From Peromyscus leucopus (taxonomy: Eukaryota > Chordata > Mammalia > Rodentia > Cricetidae), in the NCBI RefSeq assembly GCF_004664715.2, contig NC_051072.1, positions 30,525,994 through 30,589,993 on the forward strand: 64,000 bases of DNA, in the 5' to 3' direction. The stretch's first letter is position 1; each line of letters opens with the position of its first letter. A program made the position numbers and the translations under genes. Under the pieces are notes generated by a model. It did not search any database, was not told where the DNA came from, and was given only the letters and a program-made list of their open reading frames with translations. Positions 1-11,700 of the stretch are shown piece after piece.

Positions 1-342
1 ACAATGTTCTGGGAACCAGGTACTCCTTGTTTCCTGCTGTGATCAGACAGCCGTGCTGGGCTACAGACCACCTTTACTGCTTGCTTCATGTTTACGTTTT
101 GTTCAGAGGGGTTTCATATGAGTAGCTGTTCTGAAAGATATGTGCCAGGTATGTAATCATGGTAGGAAAACAGCAGAGGAATGGCTGAATGATGTAACCC
201 TGGGACAGACAATTCCTGCCTTCCATTGAAGAGACACCTTTCATTCCAACCATATCTTTCTCCACCTCGTCTCTGGAGCATAGACTCCTCCCACCCTAGG
301 TAAACAAAGTAAGTATGTGCATATTCTTTAGGGGGGAGGTGA
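1..342. other. No feature recognised
   Basis: Ordinary AT-leaning mammalian intergenic sequence. I see no repeat family, RNA gene or convincing reading frame here. Confidence 0.5.
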
Positions 343-537
343 CTGTTTTTATTATTATTAACTGTATCTATGTCTCTGTGTGGGTATGTGCATGTGAATG
401 CAGAGGGAGGCCCATGACATCAGAGTACCTTAAAGCTGGAGTTATAGGCTGTTGTGAGCAAGAATTGGGAGCCACATTTTGATAACTGTGCAACAGCAGT
501 CCTTACTCTTAGTTGCTGACACATCTCTTCAGCCCCA
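343..537 (-). mobile_element. B3-type SINE, antisense
   Basis: Read on the minus strand this has the layout of a rodent B2/B3-superfamily SINE, a tRNA-derived family copied by L1 machinery. The + strand ends with 'catctcttcagcccc', the reverse of the family head, and contains 'gctggagttataggctgttg', the reverse of the B3 central block. It is clearly diverged and has no intact pol III promoter worth calling. Family membership rests on recognition by eye. Confidence 0.7.
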
Positions 538-1384
<847 letters not shown>

Positions 1385-2030
1385 AATAAGCCAGTCTCAG
1401 GAAAATTAAGACCAGGTATTTTGCCTGATGGGCTGATCTCAGGTCATATATAGATACACATTGATATGTAAGGATGATATGAAATCAAAGGCAAGAATAT
1501 CTGAAAAACTGAAGGGTAATCTAGAGAGAGGAAGGACTGAGAATGGAAAGGATGAGAATATGTTCAAAGATCACGAACCTCAATACTGCATAAAATGAAT
1601 ATACATCAATAAAAATATATTTATGATAAAATATTTTGACAAGGAATCAGTAGAAACCTAGAAAAGACAACTGCTTCTGAATTTTTTTACTTTGAAAATA
1701 TTAGTTGTCAATAAAATCATTTTTAGCTTTTATACATACTCTAGATTATGAGAAGATAAGCATCTGTGTGTCTATGTATTTTCCCTGTAACATGGTTTTA
1801 TAAGATAATTTTTACTTTGAATGATTTATAAATGATGTTGCCAAATATATATCTTTTTCCTGAATGAACGTTATTCAAAACTGTCATTTAACGTTCATTT
1901 TTATTTATTTACTGGTTTGAAAAGTTAAACTCTTAAGGACCTGGCTATTTGTCAGTTAAAACAGATCCAAAGAATCCATAGGCAGCATGGAATCGCTAAG
2001 TTTTCTTTCAATAAGATTTAAAACTTTGCT
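1385..2030. other. No feature recognised
   Basis: AT-rich intergenic sequence with short runs such as 'aaaatatatttatg'. No repeat family or coding signal was recognised. Confidence 0.5.
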
Positions 2031-2034
2031 TAGT

Positions 2035-2225
2035 TTTATTATTATTACTGGCATTATTATTGTGTTTCCATGTGTGTGCATGTGTGTGATGTGCATGAGT
2101 GAACATTCGTGTGCAGATGAAGGTCAGGGGACAAGTCTGTAGAGTTCTTTTTCTTCTACCACTTTTATGTGGGTTTGAACTCGGGTCATTTGGCTCAGCG
2201 GCAAACAGCTTTCCTTGGCCCTAAG
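2035..2225 (-). mobile_element. B3/B4-superfamily SINE, antisense, old
   Basis: The + strand carries a TG-rich tail ('tgtgtgcatgtgtgtgatg'), then 'gaaggtcaggggacaa', then 'tgtgggtttgaactcgggtc' and 'ctcagcggcaaacagctttcc'. That order matches the reverse of the rodent tRNA-derived SINE subtype whose internal block reads 'aggcgcttgccgccaagcc'. It is heavily diverged and the 5' head is incomplete. Confidence 0.55.
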
Positions 2226-3955
2226 GATTCTTTCAGCCAACAAACATTGACTGTGACCTACAGAAGAGACATCATAGTCACTGAAGTCTGACTAGCATGA
2301 TGATATCTACTATAAATACGATTGAAAACAGCTACGAAGAAAACAAAAACCTAGCTGGGGATGACGCCCTAATATCATTGTTACGGAAATGTTCTGACCA
2401 ATGATGTTGAGAGGCAGATGAAAGCAAAAGTGCAGACAGATTCTTTCAGCAAGATTCGCCACAAATGTCCATGGTGCGTAATATGGCAGAGACGGGGTAT
2501 CATAGTTACATCTGCAAAAGGAAAAGTATGCTTTTCTTTGGAAAGACGCATTATTTTTGTAACATTTGAAAGGTATGTGCACATGAGGAAATCAGCCAGG
2601 ACCTTCATGTTTCCTCACACTTGCCACGGATAGTAAAATTGTAATATACCTATTCATTTCATATTCATGTAATAATTCATGGTCCTTTTGCTCATCCCAT
2701 GGTACTAAAAAAAAAAAAAAATGAAGCAAAATTTGATCTGTCTCCTCAATCCAAGTCAGCATATGACTCCAGATATTTGCTGACCAAGTTTAGAAACAAA
2801 GTCACCACCATCATACACATTGTTTAGTGATTTCTTGGAATGGGGTTGCCCGCCTTTAGAGCCCAAGTTACTTCATTTGAGTCTACAAAACAGATTGAGA
2901 GTTTAGAACCTCGCAGTTCACGGGGCCAAAATGCTTTGCGACATTTTTCTGGAACATTTACGGTCCCTGATCACGCTGCTGAGTGGCAAACATCCACCAG
3001 CCCCCTCTGAGATTTTGTCCCAACGCCCAGCTTGTTCTGAGGTCCAGAGAGAAGCTATGCAGATCCGGAGCCAGCAGCCACACTGGCTGATAGCTCTCCC
3101 CACATCTCCAGGATGTGAAAGGACAAGTGACCTGGACAGCTCCGAGAGGGCTTCTCACGTTCCTTCCTGAACATGTTCTGGAACACGCATCATCACTGAC
3201 CTTAACTCTCCTCTCGGGAAAAAGACCGGCAAAGTAGGAGTTCGCAGTAGTTTCTGTTTAAACCTCTGCATCATAAAAATCAAGAATAATGTGTTCTTCA
3301 GCTAAAAATCAATATCGATATTAAACTCAAGAAAACTAATACGTTTGTACTTGCTACTTACAAATGTGTTCTGAGTATTATTAAGCTTGAACATTTCAAG
3401 ATTCCTCTTCTAGGGAGAAACGTATTATCACAGACCATAAATTAAGATCTCCAAGACTTTCTCTACCTTAAGAAAATATCTCCAAGGAGCAAATTACCAA
3501 AGTAAAATATATTTGTCGATTTTTAATAATAAACTGAACATTTAAAAATATTAAACTAGAAGAAATACTGAAAAGTTCAATGATAGTGCAGATGCCTCCA
3601 AACAGGGTTCCTTCTGTGAATATTTGTATACATTATCTGACAATGTGCTCACAAATGTGGAATTTATTTAGCCAATTTCTGAAAGAAGTTATAAATTGCA
3701 TAAAGTTGCTTAATTTAAAATCAGTCCATGTCACAAGACTTGCAAGTAAACATTGCTCAACCTACTTTTCTGGCAACACAGCAACGTACATAATTTATAA
3801 CTACATATTTATGTAGTAGTTACGACATATTAAAGTACCATGGTTTTCATAGAGATAAGCAAGAGCAAATAACTAGATTGTTAATTTAAAGGAAATGGCC
3901 ATTTATCCACAGCCAAGTCATATTGGGAAGAAATATTTCCAGGCCTGGGCCCAGG
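2226..3955. other. Mostly unassigned sequence
   Basis: No repeat family was recognised. The part at about 2880-3250 is richer in GC than its surroundings and open on both strands for 60-80 codons, but the frames overlap, lack domains and look like chance. A short A-run lies at 2707-2720. Confidence 0.45.
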
Positions 3956-3964
3956 AATTTTTAT

Positions 3965-4017
3965 TTGTGCATGCACATATGTGTGTGCATGTGTGTGTGT
4001 GTGCATGTGTGTGTGTA
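3965..4017. repeat. (TG)n-type microsatellite
   Basis: Interrupted TG/CA tract with 'gtgtgtgtgtgtgcatgtgt' periodicity and several GCATG interruptions. Confidence 0.85.
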
Positions 4018-4349
4018 AAGACCAGTAACTGTGCATCTTGGACATGGAAAGACGGTCCATGAATCATTAGTTTAATGACATAGTGATAAAGAACCCTCGT
4101 TTTGTTTTTTGCTGAGCTAGCTGCTTAAGTGATCCATGGGGTGCAAATGGGGGTACTTGAGAAAGACTGAATTCCTCTAGATGGTACTCATCTAGAGGCA
4201 CAAATACAGAAACCTAGATTTCAATGAAGTCACTTTATAAGATAGAGAGAGAAATATGAGGTAGTTGATTATTATCTTCAACAATCCTCTTTCCAGAAAG
4301 ACTCGAAATCAAATGGACAGTTTTAAAAGACAATGAGATCTTGTTATAG

Positions 4350-4455
4350 AGGTAAATGCCTGATTCCCCAATACTCAGAAGGATGAGGCAGGAAGACTGC
4401 CACTAGTTCAAAGTATTCCTGGCTCACCAAGTAAGACGTTGTCTAAAACAAAGAT
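4350..4455 (+). mobile_element. B1-type SINE, highly diverged
   Basis: The order 'taaatgcctgattcccc', 'aatactcagaaggatgaggc', 'ggaagactgcc', 'cctggct' and 'gttgtctaaaacaaa' follows the 7SL-derived B1/proto-B1 layout. Divergence is high, so this is probably an old copy. An A/T-rich (AATT-like) tract follows at about 4457-4506. Confidence 0.5.
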
Positions 4456-4654
4456 ATTAGATAAATTAATCAATTAATTAATAAGTAAATAAATTAATAA
4501 ATTAAGCAATAAGAGAAGGAGCAAAGGATATTTTACATTTCCACCATCTCATAATTTTTCAGGACTAAAGCTAAACCATAGCCAAACATTAAAAGCAGCA
4601 CTAATGTTAAGCTGCTCAATAAAGTCTGGGTGAGCCTAAAAAACAAGATGCCTA

Positions 4655-4814
4655 GTGTGGTGGTTTGAATGAGAATAACCCCAGCTGCTCACATGTCTGA
4701 ATGCTTGAGCCACAGTTAGTGGAACTGTTTGGGAAGGATTAGGATGTGTGGCTTTGTTGGAGGGGGTGTGTCATTGTGGGTGAACTTTGAGGTTTTGAAA
4801 GTCCATGCCAAGAC

Positions 4815-4887
<73 letters not shown>

Positions 4888-5086
4888 TCCCTCCCATATC
4901 TATGAACTGTGGATCATGATGTAGCTCTGAGCTACTGCTCCAATGCCATGTCTGACTGCTTCCTGCCATGATAATCATGGACTAACCCTGTGAAACTATA
5001 AGCAAGCCCCTAATTGAATGCTTTCTCTTATAAGAGTTGCCTTGGTCTTGGTGTCTCTGCACAGCATAAAACAGTGACTAAGACAG
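4655..5086 (+). mobile_element. URR1-type non-autonomous hAT-Charlie element
   Basis: The segment begins 'gtggtggtttgaatg' and ends 'acagtgactaagacag'. Between them are family blocks I recognise from rodent URR1 elements: 'ggaactgtttgggaaggatt', 'ggctttgttggagggggtgt', 'gatcatgatgtagctctgag' and 'taagagttgccttggtcttg'. These are short DNA transposons with no coding capacity, mobilised in trans. A long CT tract (4818-4885) has expanded inside it. Exact ends and the 8-bp duplication expected for hAT elements could not be fixed by eye. Confidence 0.75.
4818..4885. repeat. (TC)n microsatellite
   Basis: About 34 uninterrupted TC units inside the URR1-type element. On the complementary strand this reads as a long Arg-Glu open frame, which is an artefact of the repeat. 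Confidence 0.97.
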
Positions 5087-7548
5087 AAGTATATTATTGT
5101 TAAAGGACTAAAAAAGTCCTAACAATATCAGAGGAAAATGGTCCATCATGGAGACTTAAAAATAGCACTAAATTTTAAAATGCTCAAAAAAATCTGGGTA
5201 AACACAAGCAAACAAGATACTTAGGTAGTGAGAATTGTTGCTCATGATTTAAAAGAAAGGACTTTACCCTTCGTGTCATCACCAGATAGAACAAGGAAAG
5301 TGAGAAAGCAACCAGTAAGTAGAAATCTGGTTCAATTCAGAAAGAAATGTCTAGGATTAGTTTTTCTCAACAATTTAAAAGGCTGCCTTAAATTTACAGA
5401 GAAAACGGAGGGGTGGAGAGAAAGAAAACATAGTTCCAGCCTCATACCTTAATTTTAGAGACGATGGAGACTGAACTTGGAAAAATGAAGTTATTTGAGG
5501 AAGGTGATGAAAACTGACTGTGGATGAAAGACGCTAAGTCTCTACTTACGACCTAATGTTCTTTTCACTACCTCCCACCATCTCCAAAGCAATGAACACA
5601 TCATTGTTTTCACTTGTTTGGAATGGATTAATAAATAAAAGCAGCCTACTTGGAGCTTTGTAATTTAAAAAGAAAGAAAAGAAAAAGTAAAGATGAGTAG
5701 AGTTTGCTGAAAGATCAATTTTAAAGTAGGAAGAACACACAGAGATTGGCAGCCAGTCGTTAAACAGGACCAAGTGAAATGGATGGTTGCTCATATGCAC
5801 TGGCATATGGACTACAGATTAGAATGAGTTTAGAAACACAAGTTTAACCATGGAACTCTAGAAATGGTAGGGGTAGGAAAGGAAAAATGAAGTCAAGAGG
5901 ACAACCTTAGAGAAAGAACCGTGAGTAACAGAAAAATTCAGCAGCTAACAGGCTCTACTTTGGAAATCAAGACGTTTAGGCAGGTTTTAGTTTTAAAGAC
6001 ATTTATATCTTAAAGGCTTGGAAGTTAAGGGCTAAGATAGCACATTTTAAATGTAACAAATATCAGCTTAACACATTCATTTCGAAACATTGTTTGAGAC
6101 TATAACCAATTCTAATGACAGAAAGCTTCTTGTACAATAGCTCTCTTTTCATCCACTAAATCTTTTTGGGAGGAGATGTTCATTGATTCAAATGAAGCTA
6201 TTGTTCTTTGTTGAAAGAATAATATAAACTCACAGTGATTATTTGGCGGATTTGTTCTGCATTTGAGAGTAGAGGTTTCAACTTTATTAACAAAGTATAT
6301 TGTTTTAAATTAAATTTCTAATAAATGCACTTGGGTGTGAATTCAAGGAAATATTTTGAAAACCTAAAAAAATATTAACACCCCAAACTCTAAACAACAT
6401 TCTAGTGGTTTTTTTTTATATCGAAATATTTTGAGCGTTAATTATTACCAAGGATTTTTAACAGAATGAATTTTCATCACATGTCCAGAAAAACTGCTAG
6501 TCAAGGCAGCCTTCTCTTCCATACATAAGTTAATAGTGACATCTTGTGGTCAGTTTTGACTTTGAAACCATATACATAAGCAAACTGAAAATGCTTTGTT
6601 TTTTATTCCAATAATACCCAACTTTTCTTTCCATTTCCAAATATTTTATTATGCTTATTTACTACACAAATCTTCTTTCTTTGCCATCAAATTAAGGAAA
6701 TGGTATCATTAAAGCTATGTCATGTTGTCAACATGTTCACTGAACGTGACAAGAGCAACACACATCATATCTGGGACCATCCTCTCCAAAATGAATCCCA
6801 ATCCAACCAGGAAGAAAATATCTGACAAGCTCAATCTGAAGCAGACTCCATGTAACCTGATCCCTACTCTTCAGGAATGTCGAGGTCAATAAAGTGAGGA
6901 ACATTTAAAAAGCTACTGCAGGTGAGAATGTGACTGCTAAATGCAACATGGAATGTTGGACCGAATCCCACACAGAAAGAGAACATTGTATAAAAACTGA
7001 ATGACACATCCAACTGGGATTTGGTTAACAGAAATGCACTGTTATCATCACCTACATACTTGTGAGGTAGGATCCATGGGAATGTACAGTGGTGTCAACA
7101 GCTTCAAATTATTTTGAAATTTTGAACAGTGCATTTAAGTTAGAAAACAGCTCAAACAATTCCAATATCATGAGTTTGATGGAGTTCTATCAATTTCCTT
7201 TCCCCAAAGAATAAGAACAAGGTACCAACAAAGGAAAAAGAGCTTAGAGCTTCTAAATATTCTAGATAATTAAACTGCTATAAAAATTACACTCACAATT
7301 AAATTCACAATATGAATTCTCTTTTGGCACCCAAAAAACTCCATTTTGACTTGGGAGCAGAGTGGAAGTCACTGCTGGGGCCTCCCAGGCTTCACACTGC
7401 CTGTCATTCTTTTGCCTTCCACTTCCCTCTCCAGTTCTGTTTCCTCCTCCTTCACCTCTATCTCTACTTCTTCTGCTTTGTTTTCTCTCTCTTGCCTAAG
7501 GACTTCTCCACTTGGTCCTTCACCTGCCCAGATGATTCCTTCAAAGAA
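5087..7548. other. Mostly unassigned sequence
   Basis: Repeat-poor AT-rich intergenic DNA. The first part (about 5157-5222) resembles sequence at 4591-4655 just left of the URR1-type element. No gene or RNA was recognised. A pyrimidine-rich stretch at about 7425-7500 leads into the GAA repeat. Confidence 0.45.
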
Positions 7549-7624
7549 AAGAAGAAGAAGAAGAAGAAGAAGAAGAAGAAGAAGAAGAAGAAGAAGAAGA
7601 AGAAGAAGAAGAAGAAGAAGAAGA
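7549..7624. repeat. (GAA)n microsatellite
   Basis: About 25 GAA/AAG units without interruption. The tract is open in several frames as poly-Lys or poly-Arg (and poly-Phe on the other strand), which explains the otherwise long open frames here. Purine-pyrimidine GAA tracts of this kind can adopt triplex DNA, and they vary in length between individuals. Confidence 0.98.
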
Positions 7625-7649
7625 GACAGAAGATAAAAAACTGATTTTT

Positions 7650-8440
7650 AAATTCCATTTCCTTAAGTCTTCTTTTCAAATGTCCCTTATCAGAAAAATA
7701 TTGTTCAATCCGCCATCCCTGTCTGTTTCCTTTTTTTTTGTGTGTGTGTGTTCTTAGCCACCAGAGAGTTTATACTGCATGAAATATCACACATTGGCTT
7801 GTTTCTCCCTGGGCTAGCACGTAAGCTTTGTGAAGCAGTTTCAAGCTGTGTTTTGTTCAGTTTTTGATCCTTCACTGCCTTTGTAAATCACATGATAGGT
7901 ACTCAATTGTATCTGTTCAATGAGACTGAAATCTCCCCTTAAACCTGTTTACTTTACCAGTCCTGTGAACCTGATTCGTCTTCCACATGGCAACCTATCT
8001 AATGGAGCCTTCAGCTCCCATTTCTCTCTAAAGGTCTGCTTGTGCTCTCCTTAATGTGCACTGGGTGTTCCCCATCTGCTCCCAGCTCCCTTCTTGGCTG
8101 TGCTCTGAAAAGCTGAGTCTTGTGATTTTGTTTTTCTACCTTTCTGACTGATTCCTGGTCAAATCTGGCCAAGGATAAGAGAAAAATTTGGGCTTTCCTT
8201 TATCTTCTCCGTATGTTTTTAATCTTAATTTCTCCATGACCACAGCTTCCATCAGATGGATCTTCATCAGGGTAAGGTGTCTCTGGGCTCTGGCAATACT
8301 TCTTTCTCCTTCACCCCTTCGAAGGTAGGTGTGTCTGCCTGTTGCCCATTATTTGTTATTTCAGTATTCCTCTTTATTCTCTTAAATCTGGTCACAAGTG
8401 TGTAAATTAAAATCTAAGTTATAGCATGTAAGTTTAGGGT
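7650..8440. other. No feature recognised
   Basis: Unassigned sequence between the GAA repeat and the retroviral remnant. It contains a short (TG)n at about 7740-7750. No 5' LTR matching the one at 9745-10087 was seen here. Confidence 0.45.
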
Positions 8441-8467
8441 CTTTTCTGCAGCAGTATCTAAACCTAT

Positions 8468-9744
8468 ATGGCAGCCCCTCTATTTGTTCCCCCCATGCCT
8501 CAAGTGGCTACCCCACCACTGCAGTATCCACAGAGTGATTTGACTGGATGTCTGCCTGCTGAGCCAGCTGCTCTGCATACCTCCCAGCCTATTCCACCTA
8601 TGGTGCCACACATGCCCACCATGGCATTTCCAGTTAATGTGGGCCCCAATGAGGCTAACCAGCCATGGATCCCTACCCCTCTTGCAGACCTGTCTTTGGT
8701 CCATAAGGCTGCTAATGAATCAGGTTCTGACTCACCGTATTTTGAGCAAGTCCTATGGCAATGGGCAATGCATTTACAGACTTATTATGACTGGCACCAT
8801 TTGATGAAGGCTGTGTTGGAGCCTATGGTCTTCCTTAATTGGCAAGGTGCCTATGATGACCAGGCTGAGGCTCAGGCTCATTTTAATATACAGTACAACG
8901 TTGCTGTTTCTCTCAAGATGCTCACTGGCTGAGGACCGTATGTTAACCCTGTCACACAAGCCCAAATTGGACAACACACTTATTTACTTGCCTTGGGAGA
9001 CACCATTGGTCTTGGTGCATTGAAGGGATCCCATCACCCTTTAATGGCCACCCCCTGCTCCTCTATTAACTGGGGGCGAGGATATGCTTGCATTTTTTCC
9101 CATAATACCACCACACTGATATGGATACCCTCCAAAGATGTGCGCCCGGTACCAGACCAAGGGACTTTGGACAAAGAAAAAGCTTCATAGGGGTAATGTA
9201 TGATTTGTCCTGTTACTGTGGTATTAGTAAAGGTCATGTCACCACTGGCATGTGATCCTAGATATTAAGCAATTGCCTCACCCCCTACAAGGTTGATTAT
9301 ACACCACCAGAAGGACTTCGATTAGTGCAGTAAAAATGACTGGAGTCCCATCCATGTCCTTGAGATTGAAATTTTGACTAATCCTTCTTTTGTTTAAATA
9401 TCTTCTGCAACAGGTTCACCAACAGAAGGGGGCCACAAAGGCAACCCTACAGGTTTTATTGGCTCTCAGACACCTAGATCAGAGTCCTTCTAGAGAGATA
9501 ATGCACACATGGCTCACTGAGATACAGAAGGCTACTGCTTAAAGTCCACCAACAAGACAGCTCTCCAGAATTGATGCTCTTCCAGGGCTGGTAGTCAATG
9601 ATGGATAGAAGCTTGTTTGGCAAGTCAATCTAAGACAGGCACAGTACATTATGCTGAGCTCTCCTGAGGTGGGGTCAACAAGGTTAGGGAAATGCACCCT
9701 AGCTCCCATTGAGCATGTCCTATAAAATAATAAAAAGAGGTGGA
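8468..9744 (+). pseudogene. Class II endogenous retrovirus internal remnant (gag capsid joined to integrase tail)
   Basis: An open frame of 154 codons (8468-8932) reads as a degenerate betaretrovirus-like Gag: a proline-rich lead, then a capsid-like part with 'YDWHHLMKAVLEP' and 'FLNWQGAYDDQAEAQ', close in pattern to IAP/MMTV-group capsids. An in-frame TGA (8930-8932) breaks it. The same frame then continues as capsid-like sequence to about 9030 and passes into 'WGRGYACIF' and 'WIPSKDVRP', which resemble the C-terminal end of a class II integrase. Protease, reverse transcriptase, RNase H and most of integrase are therefore missing through an internal deletion near 9030-9070. The 9240-9744 part is non-coding and leads to the 3' LTR. 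The 5' LTR and 5' gag were not found. It cannot make functional virus proteins. A mys-like non-autonomous cricetid element is a reasonable guess, not proven. Confidence 0.7.
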
Positions 9745-10087
9745 TGTGTGGGATGACTCATCCCTAACAGGCTTGAGGGCCAGACAGCTCAACCAAGTAA
9801 AAAAGATACTTTCTGAGAGCCAGCCTGGGTCTGCCTGATGGTCTTAGCAACAGCAGCTGAAACATGATCTGTAGATGACCTGAACCAATGAGAGACAGCT
9901 ATGTCACACCAGCAGATGCATATTCATCAGACCTTCCCCCAGGATGAGGTGGAGGGTGTATAAGGCTTGCCTCTTGCTGAATAAACTGAGGTTGTTGTTT
10001 CGACATTCTCCCAGAGTTTGTATGGTTTGACTCTGCCTACTTGGCCCTCCCATCCCCAAAGGGAACAACAGCAAGGACCCTGCTACA
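9745..10087 (+). mobile_element. 3' LTR of the class II retroviral remnant
   Basis: A 343-bp segment that starts TG ('tgtgtgggatgactcatccc') and ends CA ('ggaccctgctaca'), directly after a purine-rich run ('aaaaagagg') that could be the polypurine tract. Inside are a TATA-like 'gtataag' (9959-9964) and a polyadenylation signal AATAAA (9980-9985), correctly ordered for a U3-R-U5 LTR. There is no matching upstream LTR in the window, so the provirus is 5'-truncated or rearranged. Confidence 0.8.
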
Positions 10088-10126
10088 CTTTCCAACCCAT
10101 CCCTGGAATGATACCCTCGAACAATG

Positions 10127-10310
10127 TCTCCTAAACTTTAACTAGTAGAAGAACAACACATGGGGCTTTTAAAAATATAGATATCTGGGTATCACTCCCC
10201 CAGGTGCTAATTTAGAATAACTAAGGCCCCACCATTTACATTTTGAGCTATTTTCCAAGTGATGCTGACACTACTGGTCAGAGAATCACACAGAGTTCCT
10301 CTGCCCTAAA
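10127..10310 (+). mobile_element. MER5A-type hAT-Charlie fragment
   Basis: The order 'cctaaactttaactagtaga', 'ggggcttttaaaaat', 'ggccccacca', 'agtgatgctgacactactgg' and 'cacagagttcctctg' matches the ancient mammalian MER5A non-autonomous DNA transposon. It is diverged as expected for a pre-rodent insertion. Confidence 0.65.
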
Positions 10311-11390
10311 CTATGCTCTTTCATGGCCTAAGTGGTATATGCTGAGTTTGATAATGAAGAAATCTTTCTTCAAATGGGTCTGTGTAGCAAATTGAAGTAG
10401 CAAAATGTGGGAATAGACTCCGGGTAAATAGTGTCTACTTCTTATTACATTAATAGGAATTGCAGACACTTCATTTTGCTGAATCTTTGTGACTACTGTG
10501 GGGAATTTTAGGTAATTTTATTGAAGATTATTTTTGTTCTTTATCCTATTCTTTCAAGAGGATTGAAGTTTCAGTGTTACACTTAAATATCATTACCATG
10601 TAGATATATTGTTACTTCTACCTTAAAGATGAGTAAAAAGGACACAGAAAGGTTGAGTGAGTTGCTGGAGACTGTCCAAGTTGATATGTAGAATTGTAGT
10701 TTGTACACAGTCTGACTCCAGTGGACATATTTATCCACTAATCTGACAAAAACAATCAGTCTACAGGTGTCACTGTGTCCAAGCATCTTTCTCATCCACT
10801 CTTGGAGCAGATTTTGGAGGAATTTGTTTCTCCTTTGTGACATATTAAAGTTCAAATTCATGATAAATAAAAGCACCTTTGAGGATATTTACACTTCAAA
10901 AACACTTGAATAACTAAAGAAGCCAAACACAGGAGTGTAAGTGTTGACAATCATGTCCATGTTTATGTACATGCATGTTTCCGTGTACAGTGAAATGAAA
11001 ATCACATGTCCCCATATCATTCACCCCAGACCCTAATGAACTATTGTGATCATACCAGCTGTAAACCTTAATGGTCTATCTCTATTGAATTACTATGTGT
11101 TCTCCTAGGGTATGCTTCTCTTCTTGTCTTTTCTACTCCACTGATGCGGGAAAAATTAAATGATGTCTTTATTTTTATTTTTTATTTTTTTACAAATTTA
11201 AGTCTGTACAGTGACATGGTTCTGCAATAATGTTGTAATATACTTCAGACTAAAATTTTTGAGAAAAATGAGTTTGAATACAGGAAATTGGAGGCAGAGT
11301 CTGCTTCCAGAAATCCAGGCATGCAGTACTTAGAGTATGAGACTATTGGTCTCAGCTGCCTATAGTACAGAATGAAATCATTTCTTAGTC
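10311..11390. other. No feature recognised
   Basis: AT-rich unassigned sequence. A 97-codon minus-strand open frame at 10583-10876 has no domain or conservation cue and is probably chance. Confidence 0.45.
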
Positions 11391-11394
11391 ACAA

Positions 11395-11700
11395 GGAAAA
11401 TAGGAAAATCGACCCTTACATCACACTGAGCACAAAAATCAACTCCAGATGCAGACAAAACTACAATGCAAAGAGGAAAAATTACAAAAATTTGGAAGAT
11501 AATATCTGTAACATAGGATTGAAAATTACCTCTTAAACTGAATTTTTAAAATGAGATGAGCATAAAGATGACCAAATTGAAGAAGTTCTGTTCAATGGAC
11601 AATAGAATAAAAAGGTGAAGTGTAAAATAGCAAACTAGGAAATGGATTTGAAAATCATTTTTTAAAAGATGAACAAACCCTTAATAGGCATTTCACAGCA
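11395..11700 (+). mobile_element. Old L1 ORF2 fragment
   Basis: 'gacccttacatcacac' followed by 'cacaaaaatcaactccagat' is the L1 ORF2 stretch near the reverse-transcriptase/C-terminal boundary. The following A-rich sequence fits a decayed L1 copy. No open frame remains. Confidence 0.6.

Noticed and set aside
7312..7679. Open frames of about 70-110 codons ending in poly-Lys, poly-Arg or (reverse) poly-Phe
   Set aside because: They are created by the GAA repeat and its flanks; no domain, no splice context, no start context.
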